DNA of 64,000 nt from SIG622 sp045604705 (GTDB lineage: Bacteria; Bacillota; Clostridia; Oscillospirales; CAG-382), in contig JAZUOO010000030.1 of the NCBI GenBank assembly GCA_045604705.1, positions 40,797-104,796 on the forward strand. Direction: 5' to 3'. The translations under genes and the position numbers were made by a program. Positions 18,337-26,039 of the stretch are shown piece by piece. Position 1 is the first letter of the stretch. Every line of letters starts with the position of its first letter. The notes below the pieces were generated by a model. The model made no database searches and was not told the origin of the DNA. It saw only the letters and a list, made by a program, of their open reading frames with translations.

Positions 18337-19743
18337 TTAGTCTTGGATTTCTTCCGTTTTTTCCTCAGCTTCTTCTGCGTTTTCTTCAGCTTCATTTGCC
18401 ATCTTGGATGCAAGCGCCTGAGCGAACGCTGCACCAAAAGAGGTGGCCGCTTCAGTTCTGCCTGCCGCAAGGTCTTCGAGAGCTGCTCTTCTTGCGTCTG
18501 CTGCACTCTTGATGTCTATCTTGTAGCCTGTTAGTCTTGCAACGAGTCTTGCGTTCTGTCCCTTTTTACCGATGGCAAGGGAGAGCTGATCGTCATCAAC
18601 AAGCACCGTACAAGCCTTGGAGCCGTCCTCCGCGAGTTTTACGGATACTATCTGTGCAGGTGCGAGAGCCGCCTTGATGAATTCCTCCGGATCTTCGCTG
18701 TACTTGACAATGTCAATCTTTTCGCCCGCAAGCTCCTTTGTGATATTATTCTTACGCATTCCCCTGGCACCGATACATGAGCCTATTGCATCTACATTTT
18801 CGTCTCTTGAGTAAACGGCTATCTTTGTTCTTGAACCTGCTTCACGAGCAACCGAGCTTATAATGACCGTACCGTCCTGTATCTCAGGTACCTCAAGCTC
18901 AAACAATCTCTTGACAAAGCCTGCGTGAGTTCTTGAAAGCACAACTGCAGGACCTCTGCCCTCGGTTTCCTTTTTGACTTCAAGTACATATACCTTGATA
19001 ATGTCACCCTCGTGAAACTCTTCGCCGGGAATCTGTTCTTTCTTGAAAAGTACAACGGCGTTTTTGCCGATTTCAAGTGTAACGTCTCCGTTCATGGGGT
19101 TAATTCTGGAAACTACTGCCGTTACTATTTCTTCCTTCTTGCTTTCGTATTCCTTGATCATCATTCCGCGTTCCGCTTCCTTTATCGCCTGAACGATAAC
19201 CTGCTTTGCTGCGTGTGCGGAAATTCTGCCGAAGTTCTTGGGCTTTATTTCTATTTCGTAAACGTCACCCACCTTGTATCTCTTGCTCTTTTTCTGTGCT
19301 TCTTCAACCGTTATATGGAGATTGGGATTGAATCTGAAGCCGTACCTTTCCTTCTTTTTCTCTATCTTTTTGGAAAGAGCCTTGTTGAATACAAATCCGT
19401 CGTCCTCAGCCTCTTCCTCTTCTTCCTCGATTTCTTCTCCGGCTTCTTCGTTCTCCGCTTCCTGGGCCGCAAGCTCTGCTGCAAGTGCTGCTCTTTCGGC
19501 TTCGCGTCTTTCGTATTCTTCCTGTGCCTTGCGTTCCTCTTCTTCTATGTTGATTACCGCAAGCTGCTGGTAGACCTTGACGTCCATTTTAGCTTCATCA
19601 AGAACCACTTTAACGTTTGTTGCTCCGGTCTCCTTTCTGAATGCTGCCTGAAGAGCCGCTTCAACCTTTTCTTTCATGTACTCCTTCGGAATACCCTTCT
19701 GACGTTCAAGCAAATCAAGTGCCTTGAAAAACTCTTTGTTCAT
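18337..19743 (-). CDS. nusA: NusA, transcription termination/antitermination factor
   Basis: 468 residues versus about 370 for Bacillus NusA. The N-terminal RNA polymerase-binding domain (FFKALDLLERQKGIPKEY) is followed by S1 and two KH domains (GSCIGARGMRKNNIT; AIGKKGQNARLVARLTGYKI). The extra length comes mainly from a Glu/Ala-rich, probably helical insert at about residues 67-135 and from a Glu-rich C-terminal tail. The GGAGGG ribosome-binding site is 12 bases upstream of the ATG. It is the second gene of the rimP-infB operon. Confidence 0.95.
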   Translation of the reverse strand: MNKEFFKALDLLERQKGIPKEYMKEKVEAALQAAFRKETGATNVKVVLDEAKMDVKVYQQLAVINIEEEERKAQEEYERREAERAALAAELAAQEAENEEAGEEIEEEEEEAEDDGFVFNKALSKKIEKKKERYGFRFNPNLHITVEEAQKKSKRYKVGDVYEIEIKPKNFGRISAHAAKQVIVQAIKEAERGMMIKEYESKKEEIVTAVVSRINPMNGDVTLEIGKNAVVLFKKEQIPGEEFHEGDIIKVYVLEVKKETEGRGPAVVLSRTHAGFVKRLFELEVPEIQDGTVIISSVAREAGSRTKIAVYSRDENVDAIGSCIGARGMRKNNITKELAGEKIDIVKYSEDPEEFIKAALAPAQIVSVKLAEDGSKACTVLVDDDQLSLAIGKKGQNARLVARLTGYKIDIKSAADARRAALEDLAAGRTEAATSFGAAFAQALASKMANEAEENAEEAEEKTEEIQD

Positions 19744-19775
19744 TTTTCTTTCTGTCCCTCCGAATTTATTTAAAG

Positions 19776-20264
19776 TTAATATTCAACCGTGTTTTTCATA
19801 ACCGCGATTTTTGAAAGTTCAATGCAGGTCTCATTTTCACCCTCAAGAACGGTTACGGTTTTGTTTTCTTCGTCAAATGCTTTGAGAATGCCCTCGAAAT
19901 TCTTTCTTCCGTCCATCGGAGCATAAAGCTTAACGCTCACAGCGCTTCCGATATAGGCTCTGATGTGCTCCGGCTTTGAAAGTTCTCTCTCGAGCCCCGC
20001 TGAGGAAACCTCGAGATAGTAGCCCTCATCGATGGGGTCTGCTTTATCAATTATCGGGTTTACCGCATCGTTGACCATTTCGCAGTCCTCAAGGCTTACT
20101 CCGCCCTCCTTATCGATGCTGATAACAAGAGACAGGTCGACCCCCTCCTTGACAAGCTCGACGTCCCACAGGGTACAGCCACATTCTTCAACAGCCTCGC
20201 GAATAAGCTCGGAAACCTTTTCTGCAATGTTCTTTGCCTTTTTTGCCGAATTTTCCTTTGCCAT
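19776..20264 (-). CDS. rimP: RimP, ribosome maturation factor
   Basis: 162 residues from the ATG at 20264, the usual RimP length. RimP assists 30S assembly. Segments VDLSLVISIDKEGGVSLEDCE and DEGYYLEVSSAGLERELSKPEH are diagnostic. The frame is open further upstream, but those codons lack similarity and a ribosome-binding site. GAAAGGA lies 12-13 bases before the chosen start. It is first in the operon with nusA. Confidence 0.93.
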   Translation of the reverse strand: MAKENSAKKAKNIAEKVSELIREAVEECGCTLWDVELVKEGVDLSLVISIDKEGGVSLEDCEMVNDAVNPIIDKADPIDEGYYLEVSSAGLERELSKPEHIRAYIGSAVSVKLYAPMDGRKNFEGILKAFDEENKTVTVLEGENETCIELSKIAVMKNTVEY

Positions 20265-20400
20265 GGTTATGACCATTCCTTTCATGATATTGGAAGTTTG
20301 TGCGTTTTTGCAAATACAAAATAGCTGTCGTAAGACAGACAAGTCACAAGCTTCTATGGCTGAAAATTTATTTTCAGCCTTTTCCTTTCCGACAACGTGT
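20265..20400 (-). promoter_or_regulatory. Leader/promoter region of the rimP-nusA-infB operon
   Basis: Between the upstream terminator and rimP. It holds a perfect ten-base inverted repeat GGCTGAAAAT / ATTTTCAGCC (20358-20379), a CTGTC/GACAG hairpin (20326-20339), and a weak promoter candidate (TTGTCT, 17 bases, TTGTAT on the minus strand). The long dyad may be an operator or leader hairpin; I cannot assign a factor. Confidence 0.45.
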
Positions 20401-20430
20401 CTTTTTTTCTGCACGTGTCTTTATCACAAC

Positions 20431-20465
20431 AAAAAGGAAACGACCTGATTCAGTCGCTTCCTTTC
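20431..20465 (-). terminator. Terminator after the MBL-fold hydrolase gene
   Basis: Minus-strand 12-base-pair stem (AAAGGAAGCGAC with its partner, one mismatch) and an eight-base loop, followed by TTTTTGTTG. It isolates the hydrolase gene from the rimP operon. Confidence 0.75.
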
Positions 20466-20563
20466 CGCAAGAATATTTACAATTCATATTATACCATCAT
20501 TTCATAAAAATGCAATAGTAAATTGTGAAAAAAATAAATTTTATCGTTTTGCACAAACTTTCG

Positions 20564-21379
20564 TTATATTTCAATCTCCATTCCGTCAAAGCTGACAGTG
20601 ATTACCAGGTCTTTTGTCAACTTCACAAGCTCATCGTGGGTATTTTCACAAAAATGAGAGAAGTGGTTTGCGACAAGTACCGTATTCTCATGTGTAGCAC
20701 CTATATTTCCAAGTCTTGCGTAAATCTCAAGATTTGACCGGATATTCATGTGGTGATCACAGCTGTCCTTTTTCTTTGCACCGTAGGTACAGTCAAGAGA
20801 AACAAGATCAAACACAATACCGCTGTTTTTTATAAATTCAAAGATTTCGTCTTTATATACTCCCGTATCATGACCGTACAGAAGCGTTTTTCCGTCCCCT
20901 GATATTATATAGTTAAAAGGAGTTGTCAGTGACGAATGCACTGCGGGTATCGGGATAATCTTATATCCGCAGGTTTCAAATTCCTCGTAGGCTTTCAAAA
21001 GATGAAGATTGATTTTATCCGGCACAATTCCCGTCAACTTTTCAACAACGCTCGCACCGCCGTATACATCAAGCTTTTCACCGATGCTTCTCTTTGCCAT
21101 TCCGGGACCGATACAAGCAAAAACATCCGTGTTGAAGTGGTCAAAATGAGAGTGTGTGATGAGCACAGATTTGATTTTTGTAAGATCAAGTCCATAATTT
21201 ACAACATGGAGATATGTGTCAGGACAGGCATCGATAAGAAGAGCTCCGTCTATTACACTTTGGGAACGGGTACGGATATTCTTACCGCCCGCTTCTCTTG
21301 CTCTCATGCAGGTATCGCATTCGCAGAACATACCCGGAAATCCCTCGGCTGCGGCCGTACCGTAGTATTTCAGTTTCAC
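20564..21379 (-). CDS. Metallo-beta-lactamase-fold hydrolase, PhnP-like
   Basis: 271 residues. Dinuclear metal site motifs: HSHFDHFNTD (HxHxDH), a His in PIPAVHSS, Asp in YGHDTGVY and His in VANHFSHF. The N-terminal CECDTC matches the extra zinc-binding cysteines of PhnP-type phosphodiesterases. Substrate is unknown; by family a cyclic phosphodiester or nucleotide is plausible. It starts at GTG (21379) with GGAGGTG five bases upstream. It has its own consensus promoter and terminator and is divergent from the thiamine-regulated thiT gene. Confidence 0.8.
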   Translation of the reverse strand: MKLKYYGTAAAEGFPGMFCECDTCMRAREAGGKNIRTRSQSVIDGALLIDACPDTYLHVVNYGLDLTKIKSVLITHSHFDHFNTDVFACIGPGMAKRSIGEKLDVYGGASVVEKLTGIVPDKINLHLLKAYEEFETCGYKIIPIPAVHSSLTTPFNYIISGDGKTLLYGHDTGVYKDEIFEFIKNSGIVFDLVSLDCTYGAKKKDSCDHHMNIRSNLEIYARLGNIGATHENTVLVANHFSHFCENTHDELVKLTKDLVITVSFDGMEIEI

Positions 21380-21410
21380 TTCGCACCTCCGTATTTACAG
21401 TATGAATAAA

Positions 21411-21439
21411 ATTATATTCCGAGCGTCGAATTTTGTCAA
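21411..21439 (-). promoter_or_regulatory. Consensus sigma-A promoter for the MBL-fold gene
   Basis: Minus strand: perfect TTGACA (21434-21439), 17-base spacer, perfect TATAAT (21411-21416), about 30 bases before the GTG start. Confidence 0.85.
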
Positions 21440-21536
21440 GATACGATGAATGTTCAGACGATGGTTGTGAAAGATATTGCACTTTTGCAGAAATATTGTA
21501 TATCTGATTTGTTTTCGAAATATTCATGTATTTCTG

Positions 21537-21565
21537 TTGAATTATCTGTCGAAAGTTACTATAAT
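21537..21565 (+). promoter_or_regulatory. Promoter of the TPP riboswitch-thiT transcript
   Basis: TTGAAT (21537-21542), 17-base spacer, TATAAT (21560-21565). The predicted start is about 60 bases upstream of the riboswitch aptamer. Confidence 0.8.
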
Positions 21566-21628
21566 GAACACGATAAATGTTTATCATGCTTTTCTGTGAG
21601 TCGACGCACGGAGCAAACACCGCATACT

Positions 21629-21725
21629 TAATATTCAGGGGTGCTGGGAGATCCCGGCTGAGACGGAAGTTTTTCCGAACCCTTTTAACCTGTTCGGATA
21701 ATACCGGCGTAGGAAGAATTATTAT
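21629..21725 (+). promoter_or_regulatory. TPP (THI-box) riboswitch
   Basis: The conserved THI-box core is present in order: GGGGTGCT, the CTGAGA element at 21658-21663, AACCTG at 21687-21692, GGATAATACCGGCGTAGGAAG, and a closing P1 stem (TAATATTC with GAATTATTA). A CGGAA/TTCCG optional hairpin lies between the CTGAGA and ACCTG elements. It senses thiamine pyrophosphate and precedes a thiamine transporter gene. Confidence 0.95.
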
Positions 21726-21745
21726 GTAAGAGATATGTAATTTTT

Positions 21746-21780
21746 ACCGCACCGATATTAAGCAGTGCGGTTTTTATTTT
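21746..21780 (+). terminator. Riboswitch-controlled attenuator
   Basis: ACCGCAC / GTGCGGT stem with a 12-base loop followed by TTTTTATTTT, between the aptamer and thiT. The arrangement implies that TPP binding favours transcription termination and shuts off thiT. Confidence 0.88.
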
Positions 21781-21804
21781 TACATATTGAAAGGTGTTTA
21801 TTTT

Positions 21805-22362
21805 ATGGAAAACAAAAAATTATTAAAAAAGAGATTGTATATTCTTGTTGAATGTGCAATTATGGTTTCACTTGCATTTGTACTGAGTCTTATAAAGATA
21901 TGGGAAATGCCCTTCGGAGGCTCAATAACGCTGCTTTCAATGCTGCCGATATGCATGGTATCACTGCGACGCGGAATAAAATGGGGACTTGGTGCTGCGT
22001 TTGTTTATTCCTGCACTCAGGCTCTTGTTTCGGGTGCTGTCGGCTGGGGACTTTCCGTGGGAGTTCTTATTGTGTGCTTCCTGTTTGACTACATTATAGC
22101 ATTCACAGCTCTGGGTCTCGCAGGGATTTTCGGAAACAATGGTTTTAAACGTCAGATCTCCGGTATTGTACTTGCCTGTGTTTTAAGATTTATATGTCAC
22201 TATATTTCCGGGGTTACAATCTGGGGATCATCTGCGCTTGATTACGGATTTTCAAACCCCTATCTCTACTCACTTTTATACAACGGAGCATATATGCTTC
22301 CCGAAACGGTATTCACCTGCATAGGTGCGGTACTGCTTCTGCGGAAATTCAAAAAAGATTAA
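21805..22362 (+). CDS. thiT: ThiT, thiamine ECF transporter S component
   Basis: 185-residue membrane protein with about six transmembrane helices. ThiT-type substrate-binding segments are visible: SGVTIWGSSAL and LYNGAYMLPE near the C-terminus. It captures thiamine and works with a shared ECF energising module encoded elsewhere. ATG 21805 has AAAGGTG eight bases upstream; a TTG at 21787 overlaps that site. Control by the upstream TPP riboswitch supports the substrate assignment. Confidence 0.93.
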   Translation: MENKKLLKKRLYILVECAIMVSLAFVLSLIKIWEMPFGGSITLLSMLPICMVSLRRGIKWGLGAAFVYSCTQALVSGAVGWGLSVGVLIVCFLFDYIIAFTALGLAGIFGNNGFKRQISGIVLACVLRFICHYISGVTIWGSSALDYGFSNPYLYSLLYNGAYMLPETVFTCIGAVLLLRKFKKD

Positions 22363-22370
22363 TAAAAAGC

Positions 22371-22409
22371 AAGCTGTGCATCACAAAATCCGGTGCACAG
22401 CCTTTTTTA
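22371..22409. terminator. Bidirectional terminator between thiT and a small gene
   Basis: GCTGTGCA (22373-22380) pairs with TGCACAGC (22394-22401). A CTTTTTT tract follows on the plus strand and CTTTTTATT on the minus strand, serving convergent thiT and the small gene. Confidence 0.85.
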
Positions 22410-22589
22410 CATATTTCCGTATTTATTGTTTCTGCATCCGCCGAATCTTTTTTCGCACTCGGCTCTTGACAGGCATTCATATACAACGTCCTTACCGCAG
22501 TCGGTTCTGATAATTGCCGCATTGGCATCAATTATGTTACAGTACCGTTCTATTATTTCACGATATTTATGTTTTGTTTCCTTATCCAT
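22407..22589 (-). CDS. Small Cys-containing protein of unknown function
   Basis: 60 residues starting MDKETKHKYREIIERYC. The start has an excellent GGAGGTG site six bases before the ATG, and the frame ends at a bidirectional terminator, which together argue for a real gene. Five cysteines are present, four of them in the C-terminal half around DCGKDVVYECLSRAECEKRF and GGC, so metal binding or disulfides are possible. No signal peptide is seen and I do not recognise the family. The frame is open upstream to 22721, but that part lacks a ribosome-binding site. Confidence 0.65.
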   Translation of the reverse strand: MDKETKHKYREIIERYCNIIDANAAIIRTDCGKDVVYECLSRAECEKRFGGCRNNKYGNM

Positions 22590-22766
22590 AGGCACACCTC
22601 CGCAATGTATTCTGATATATTCTATGCGGATAGCAGTGAAAGTATACCTGATTTTTTCAGTATCGGAGCATAGTTTCACGCCGTGGTTCAAAGTTTTACA
22701 AAGCCGCTGACCGGGAAACAATCGAAACAGTATAGTATGTGCTGTCTTTTGCGAATTTTGTCGCTT

Positions 22767-24983
22767 TTATTCTTCATCCATCACAACAACCTTACATTTT
22801 TCGCCGAGAATTCTTGCTTCTCTGTCGTGACAGCTGAGAATTATTATCTGATATTCCTCCGAGAGAGTACACAGGACATTGAGGATGTTTGTGAGTCTGG
22901 TGTCATCTATCTTCGCAAAGGAATCATCAAATATCAACGTAGGTTTGTTTTTACACAAATATTCCATCAGTGCGACTCTCAAAGCAATATATGCGGCATC
23001 ATAGGTTCCTGAGCTTAAAAATCCCGCTTTTCTTGTTTCGGAATCATTTTCCTCCAGCACTTTTACAGCAAAATCCTTGTCAAAGAAAAGACTTCTGTAC
23101 TTTCCGCCGGTAAAGTTTGAGAACAGCTCTCCCGCCCTTTCGGATATTTGCGGGAATACATCGCCTCTTATGCTTTCACCCGACTTTTCAAGAAGCTCTA
23201 TTGCGAGATCCAGCGCCTCGGTATTGATCTTTGCCTCATCAAGCTCCGTCTGAAGCTCATATATTTCGTTTTCAATATCCGCAGGATCCGTCACAATCGC
23301 ACTGAGTCTTGCAATTTCCGTTTTGTAATCGGCGAGTTTTTTTGAAAGCAGTGTCTTTGCGCCCTCATCGTATTTTATGGCTCTGTCAACTTCCTCTTTA
23401 GGACGTGTCGGAGGCTCTTCGCTCTTTTTTTCCGCAAGCATACGAAGCTGCATCACATCGCTTACGGATATAAGGGCTTCATATGCATTTTTGTTTTTGG
23501 AATACTCTCCAAAGGCTCTTTCAAGCTCTGCCACATCGGCACTAAGCGCCGGGATAAGTTCTTCGCGCACCTGCGAAATAATGCCCTTGTCCTCTTCGGT
23601 AACGTTACATCCTATCCTAAGCAGCTTTTCACAAAGATACTCCAGACTACTCTCGCTCTCTATTCTCTTTTCTTCCGTAATCTTTCTCATTCTGCCGATT
23701 TCGGCACGCATTTCGCCAAGAGAGGGATATATATCATTGTATTCCTTGCAAAAGCTCCTGAGGTGTGTCATATCTTCAAAGCCGTATTTTGAAAGAAGCT
23801 CCGAAAGCTCCTTTTTCTTTTTTGACAAGAGCATAAACAGTATCACGGATACCGGCATGGTGACAACAAGGCAGAAAAACAATATTGCAAGTTTTTTTAG
23901 TTTTTTTGCTTTTGAGTGCAGCTCTTGTGCTTCTTCCATCACTTGCAAAGTAAGGGTACTGTCGCTGTCTATGCTTCCGTCAAAACTGTTACCCTCATGA
24001 ATTTTTTCCACTGTCGCGTTATACTTTAAGACAAGCTCCGAGAGCTCCTTTTGTGCCGCTTTGTATTCCGGCTCTGCAACAACGCAGTCCGAATGAGCCT
24101 TTGTCAACTCGTCAAGGTATTTTCTGTCCGGAATAAAACCGTTCCTTGTGCATCTTTGTGCCGTTTCAGAATATATCTTCTCCGATTCTCTGAATCTGTT
24201 TTCAGCATATTCAATTTTCTCCAGAAGTTCAGATGCCTTGTATGCTTCGATATTCTGTGCTTCAAGATACAGTTTTTCAAGCCTTTCACAGGTAAGCTCA
24301 AGACTCTTTTCCGTTTCAGAGGCGGCAAATTCCGATACATTCAGAAGCTTATTGTTCTCCGACTCGGTAATTCTTTTTTCACGCAGTGTTATTAGCTTTT
24401 CCTCAAGCTCAAATATTCTTCCGGTTCCGCGAAGCTTATTGTACAGCTTGTTTCTTTCATTTGTCAGCGTCTTTGAAGCTTTGACAAAATCCGTTTCATC
24501 GTTGCCGCTTTTAAAAAGAAGCTTCTCAAGACTTGTACCCAGCTCCTTCATATCGTCCGGTTCAATATCATCCTGCCCCACAAAGGAGCTTTTTGCAAAT
24601 GCCGATGAATCTATTCCGTAAAAAACATTTCCCGCATCAAAGCCCTCATAGCATTCAGCACCGCCGGAATTAAATATCTTGCTTTTTGAGGTTTTTCCGT
24701 CAGATTTCCTCTCTACTCTGTAAAGGTTGTGCTCGGCATCCTCAAGAATAAGAGCACCCGCACATTTAAGCCCGTTCCAAGGTGTATATCTCAGTTTCTC
24801 GTTGTTTCTCTCATCTCTCGAACCCTTTCCGGAAAAGCCGTAAAGGACATATTTGATAAATGCGCAAAGGGTACTTTTCCCGGACTCGTTTTTCCCGCGT
24901 ATGACCGTAATTCCGTCACTCGGACTCACTGTTTTATCGCTGAGCTTTCCGAAGCTTTTTATTTCACAGGATTTAATTTTCAT
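22767..24983 (-). CDS. SMC-type ATPase, YhaN/RecF-SbcC-like
   Basis: 738 residues with split ABC-type ATPase halves. An N-terminal Walker A GKNESGKST (about 30-38) is separated by long coiled coils from the C-terminal signature LSSGTYDAAYIALRVAL, Walker B TLIFDDSFAKID and a switch-region His in LSCHDRE. A hydrophobic stretch in the middle (about residues 357-380, LAILFFCLVVTMPVSVILFM) suggests membrane association, as in Bacillus YhaN. Such proteins usually pair with a YhaO/SbcD-like metallophosphatase encoded next door. Here the upstream neighbour is a DnaD-domain gene 47 bases away and the downstream side is the end of the operon, so the nuclease partner is missing locally. Confidence 0.78.
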   Translation of the reverse strand: MKIKSCEIKSFGKLSDKTVSPSDGITVIRGKNESGKSTLCAFIKYVLYGFSGKGSRDERNNEKLRYTPWNGLKCAGALILEDAEHNLYRVERKSDGKTSKSKIFNSGGAECYEGFDAGNVFYGIDSSAFAKSSFVGQDDIEPDDMKELGTSLEKLLFKSGNDETDFVKASKTLTNERNKLYNKLRGTGRIFELEEKLITLREKRITESENNKLLNVSEFAASETEKSLELTCERLEKLYLEAQNIEAYKASELLEKIEYAENRFRESEKIYSETAQRCTRNGFIPDRKYLDELTKAHSDCVVAEPEYKAAQKELSELVLKYNATVEKIHEGNSFDGSIDSDSTLTLQVMEEAQELHSKAKKLKKLAILFFCLVVTMPVSVILFMLLSKKKKELSELLSKYGFEDMTHLRSFCKEYNDIYPSLGEMRAEIGRMRKITEEKRIESESSLEYLCEKLLRIGCNVTEEDKGIISQVREELIPALSADVAELERAFGEYSKNKNAYEALISVSDVMQLRMLAEKKSEEPPTRPKEEVDRAIKYDEGAKTLLSKKLADYKTEIARLSAIVTDPADIENEIYELQTELDEAKINTEALDLAIELLEKSGESIRGDVFPQISERAGELFSNFTGGKYRSLFFDKDFAVKVLEENDSETRKAGFLSSGTYDAAYIALRVALMEYLCKNKPTLIFDDSFAKIDDTRLTNILNVLCTLSEEYQIIILSCHDREARILGEKCKVVVMDEE

Positions 24984-25030
24984 ATGTAATCCATATCCTC
25001 AATTTCCGAAAATAATTTCTTGTTTCCATC

Positions 25031-26008
25031 TCAGCTGTTTTCAAAAAAGTCGTCAAGGTCAAGCCCGGACTTATTGTCGGGGTTTCGGGCTCCTGCCGTT
25101 GGAATTGCCTCATCAAAGCTTGATAGGTCAACGCTTTTTCCTTTGCCGGACATGGCAGCTCCCTTTTCCACGTCAGCTGCGGTACAATACCCGTTCTCGT
25201 GCCAGCGCTGAAGAAGCTTTGACATATAGGGTACAGATGGCTTTGATATGCTTGCAATGGTTTTTTCATAGGCAAGTGTCACAAGCTCGGGAGTGCTTCC
25301 GTATTCGCCGAACCATTTTGAGATGTGCGACTTTTCAGCTGTTGTAAAATTCCTCTCGCCTATTCCCATTATACTGCGTACAACGCCCTCATCGCTCTTG
25401 GCTTTTTTCTTCTTTTCAAAGTATTCTTCAAGGGCTGCATAGTTATCTATTCCCTCGTCGTATACGGAAAGGGCGGTCTTTTCCACATAACGCATTGATT
25501 TTTTGTCTATATCCACGCAGTAATCTATGACTCGCATTATCATGGGAGGTGTCATTAGGATATAGTCCTCGAGATATACAAGCTTTGCTACATCAGAAGG
25601 AGAAAAGACTCTCTCAAGACGTTCCTGTGCAAAATCGAGAAGTGATGACAACTCCGGTTTTTTCTCAAGTATCGCAGCTATCTCCTGGCCTGTGTATGTT
25701 CTTGTATCCGTATCTCTTACGGATGGGGAAAGCTTTGAAGCATCGCCGGATTTTTTTACTTCAGGTTGTTTTGCATTCGTTTTTCCACCTGCATTCAAAA
25801 GTCCCATACCTCTCCAGAAAGACACTGCCGAAATGACCTCCTGCTCATCCATCCCCAGAGCGTATGCAACTTCGGAGCTTTCAATGCAGTCCTCCCTTGA
25901 AAGAGCATAGACAAGAACTCTCAGCTCTCCGGAATCGCCGTTTTGCATACTTACGACATAATCCGCCAGTCTTTCCGGCAAAGATACGTCTTTTTTACTG
26001 ATCTTCAT
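25031..26008 (-). CDS. DnaD-domain replication protein
   Basis: 325 residues. An N-terminal winged-helix-like DDBH1 region (YVVSMQNGDSGELRVLVYALSRED) is followed by at least one DnaD-type domain ending in the signature LLQRWHENGYCTAADVEKG. DnaD/DnaB-type proteins help load the replicative helicase at origins and restart sites in Firmicutes. GAAAGGA precedes the ATG. It lies 31 bases after RNase J and 47 before the YhaN-like gene, so the three form a likely operon. Confidence 0.82.
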   Translation of the reverse strand: MKISKKDVSLPERLADYVVSMQNGDSGELRVLVYALSREDCIESSEVAYALGMDEQEVISAVSFWRGMGLLNAGGKTNAKQPEVKKSGDASKLSPSVRDTDTRTYTGQEIAAILEKKPELSSLLDFAQERLERVFSPSDVAKLVYLEDYILMTPPMIMRVIDYCVDIDKKSMRYVEKTALSVYDEGIDNYAALEEYFEKKKKAKSDEGVVRSIMGIGERNFTTAEKSHISKWFGEYGSTPELVTLAYEKTIASISKPSVPYMSKLLQRWHENGYCTAADVEKGAAMSGKGKSVDLSSFDEAIPTAGARNPDNKSGLDLDDFFENS

Positions 26009-26039
26009 TAAACTTTCCTTTCAAATTCCCGATATAAGC

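Noticed and set aside
18315..20020. Plus-strand open frames opposite nusA rich in Ser/Phe
   Set aside because: They mirror the Glu/Ala/Lys-rich coding strand of nusA and lack ribosome-binding sites.
21446..21631. Small plus-strand frame between the MBL gene and the TPP riboswitch
   Set aside because: It contains the riboswitch promoter and has no ribosome-binding site.
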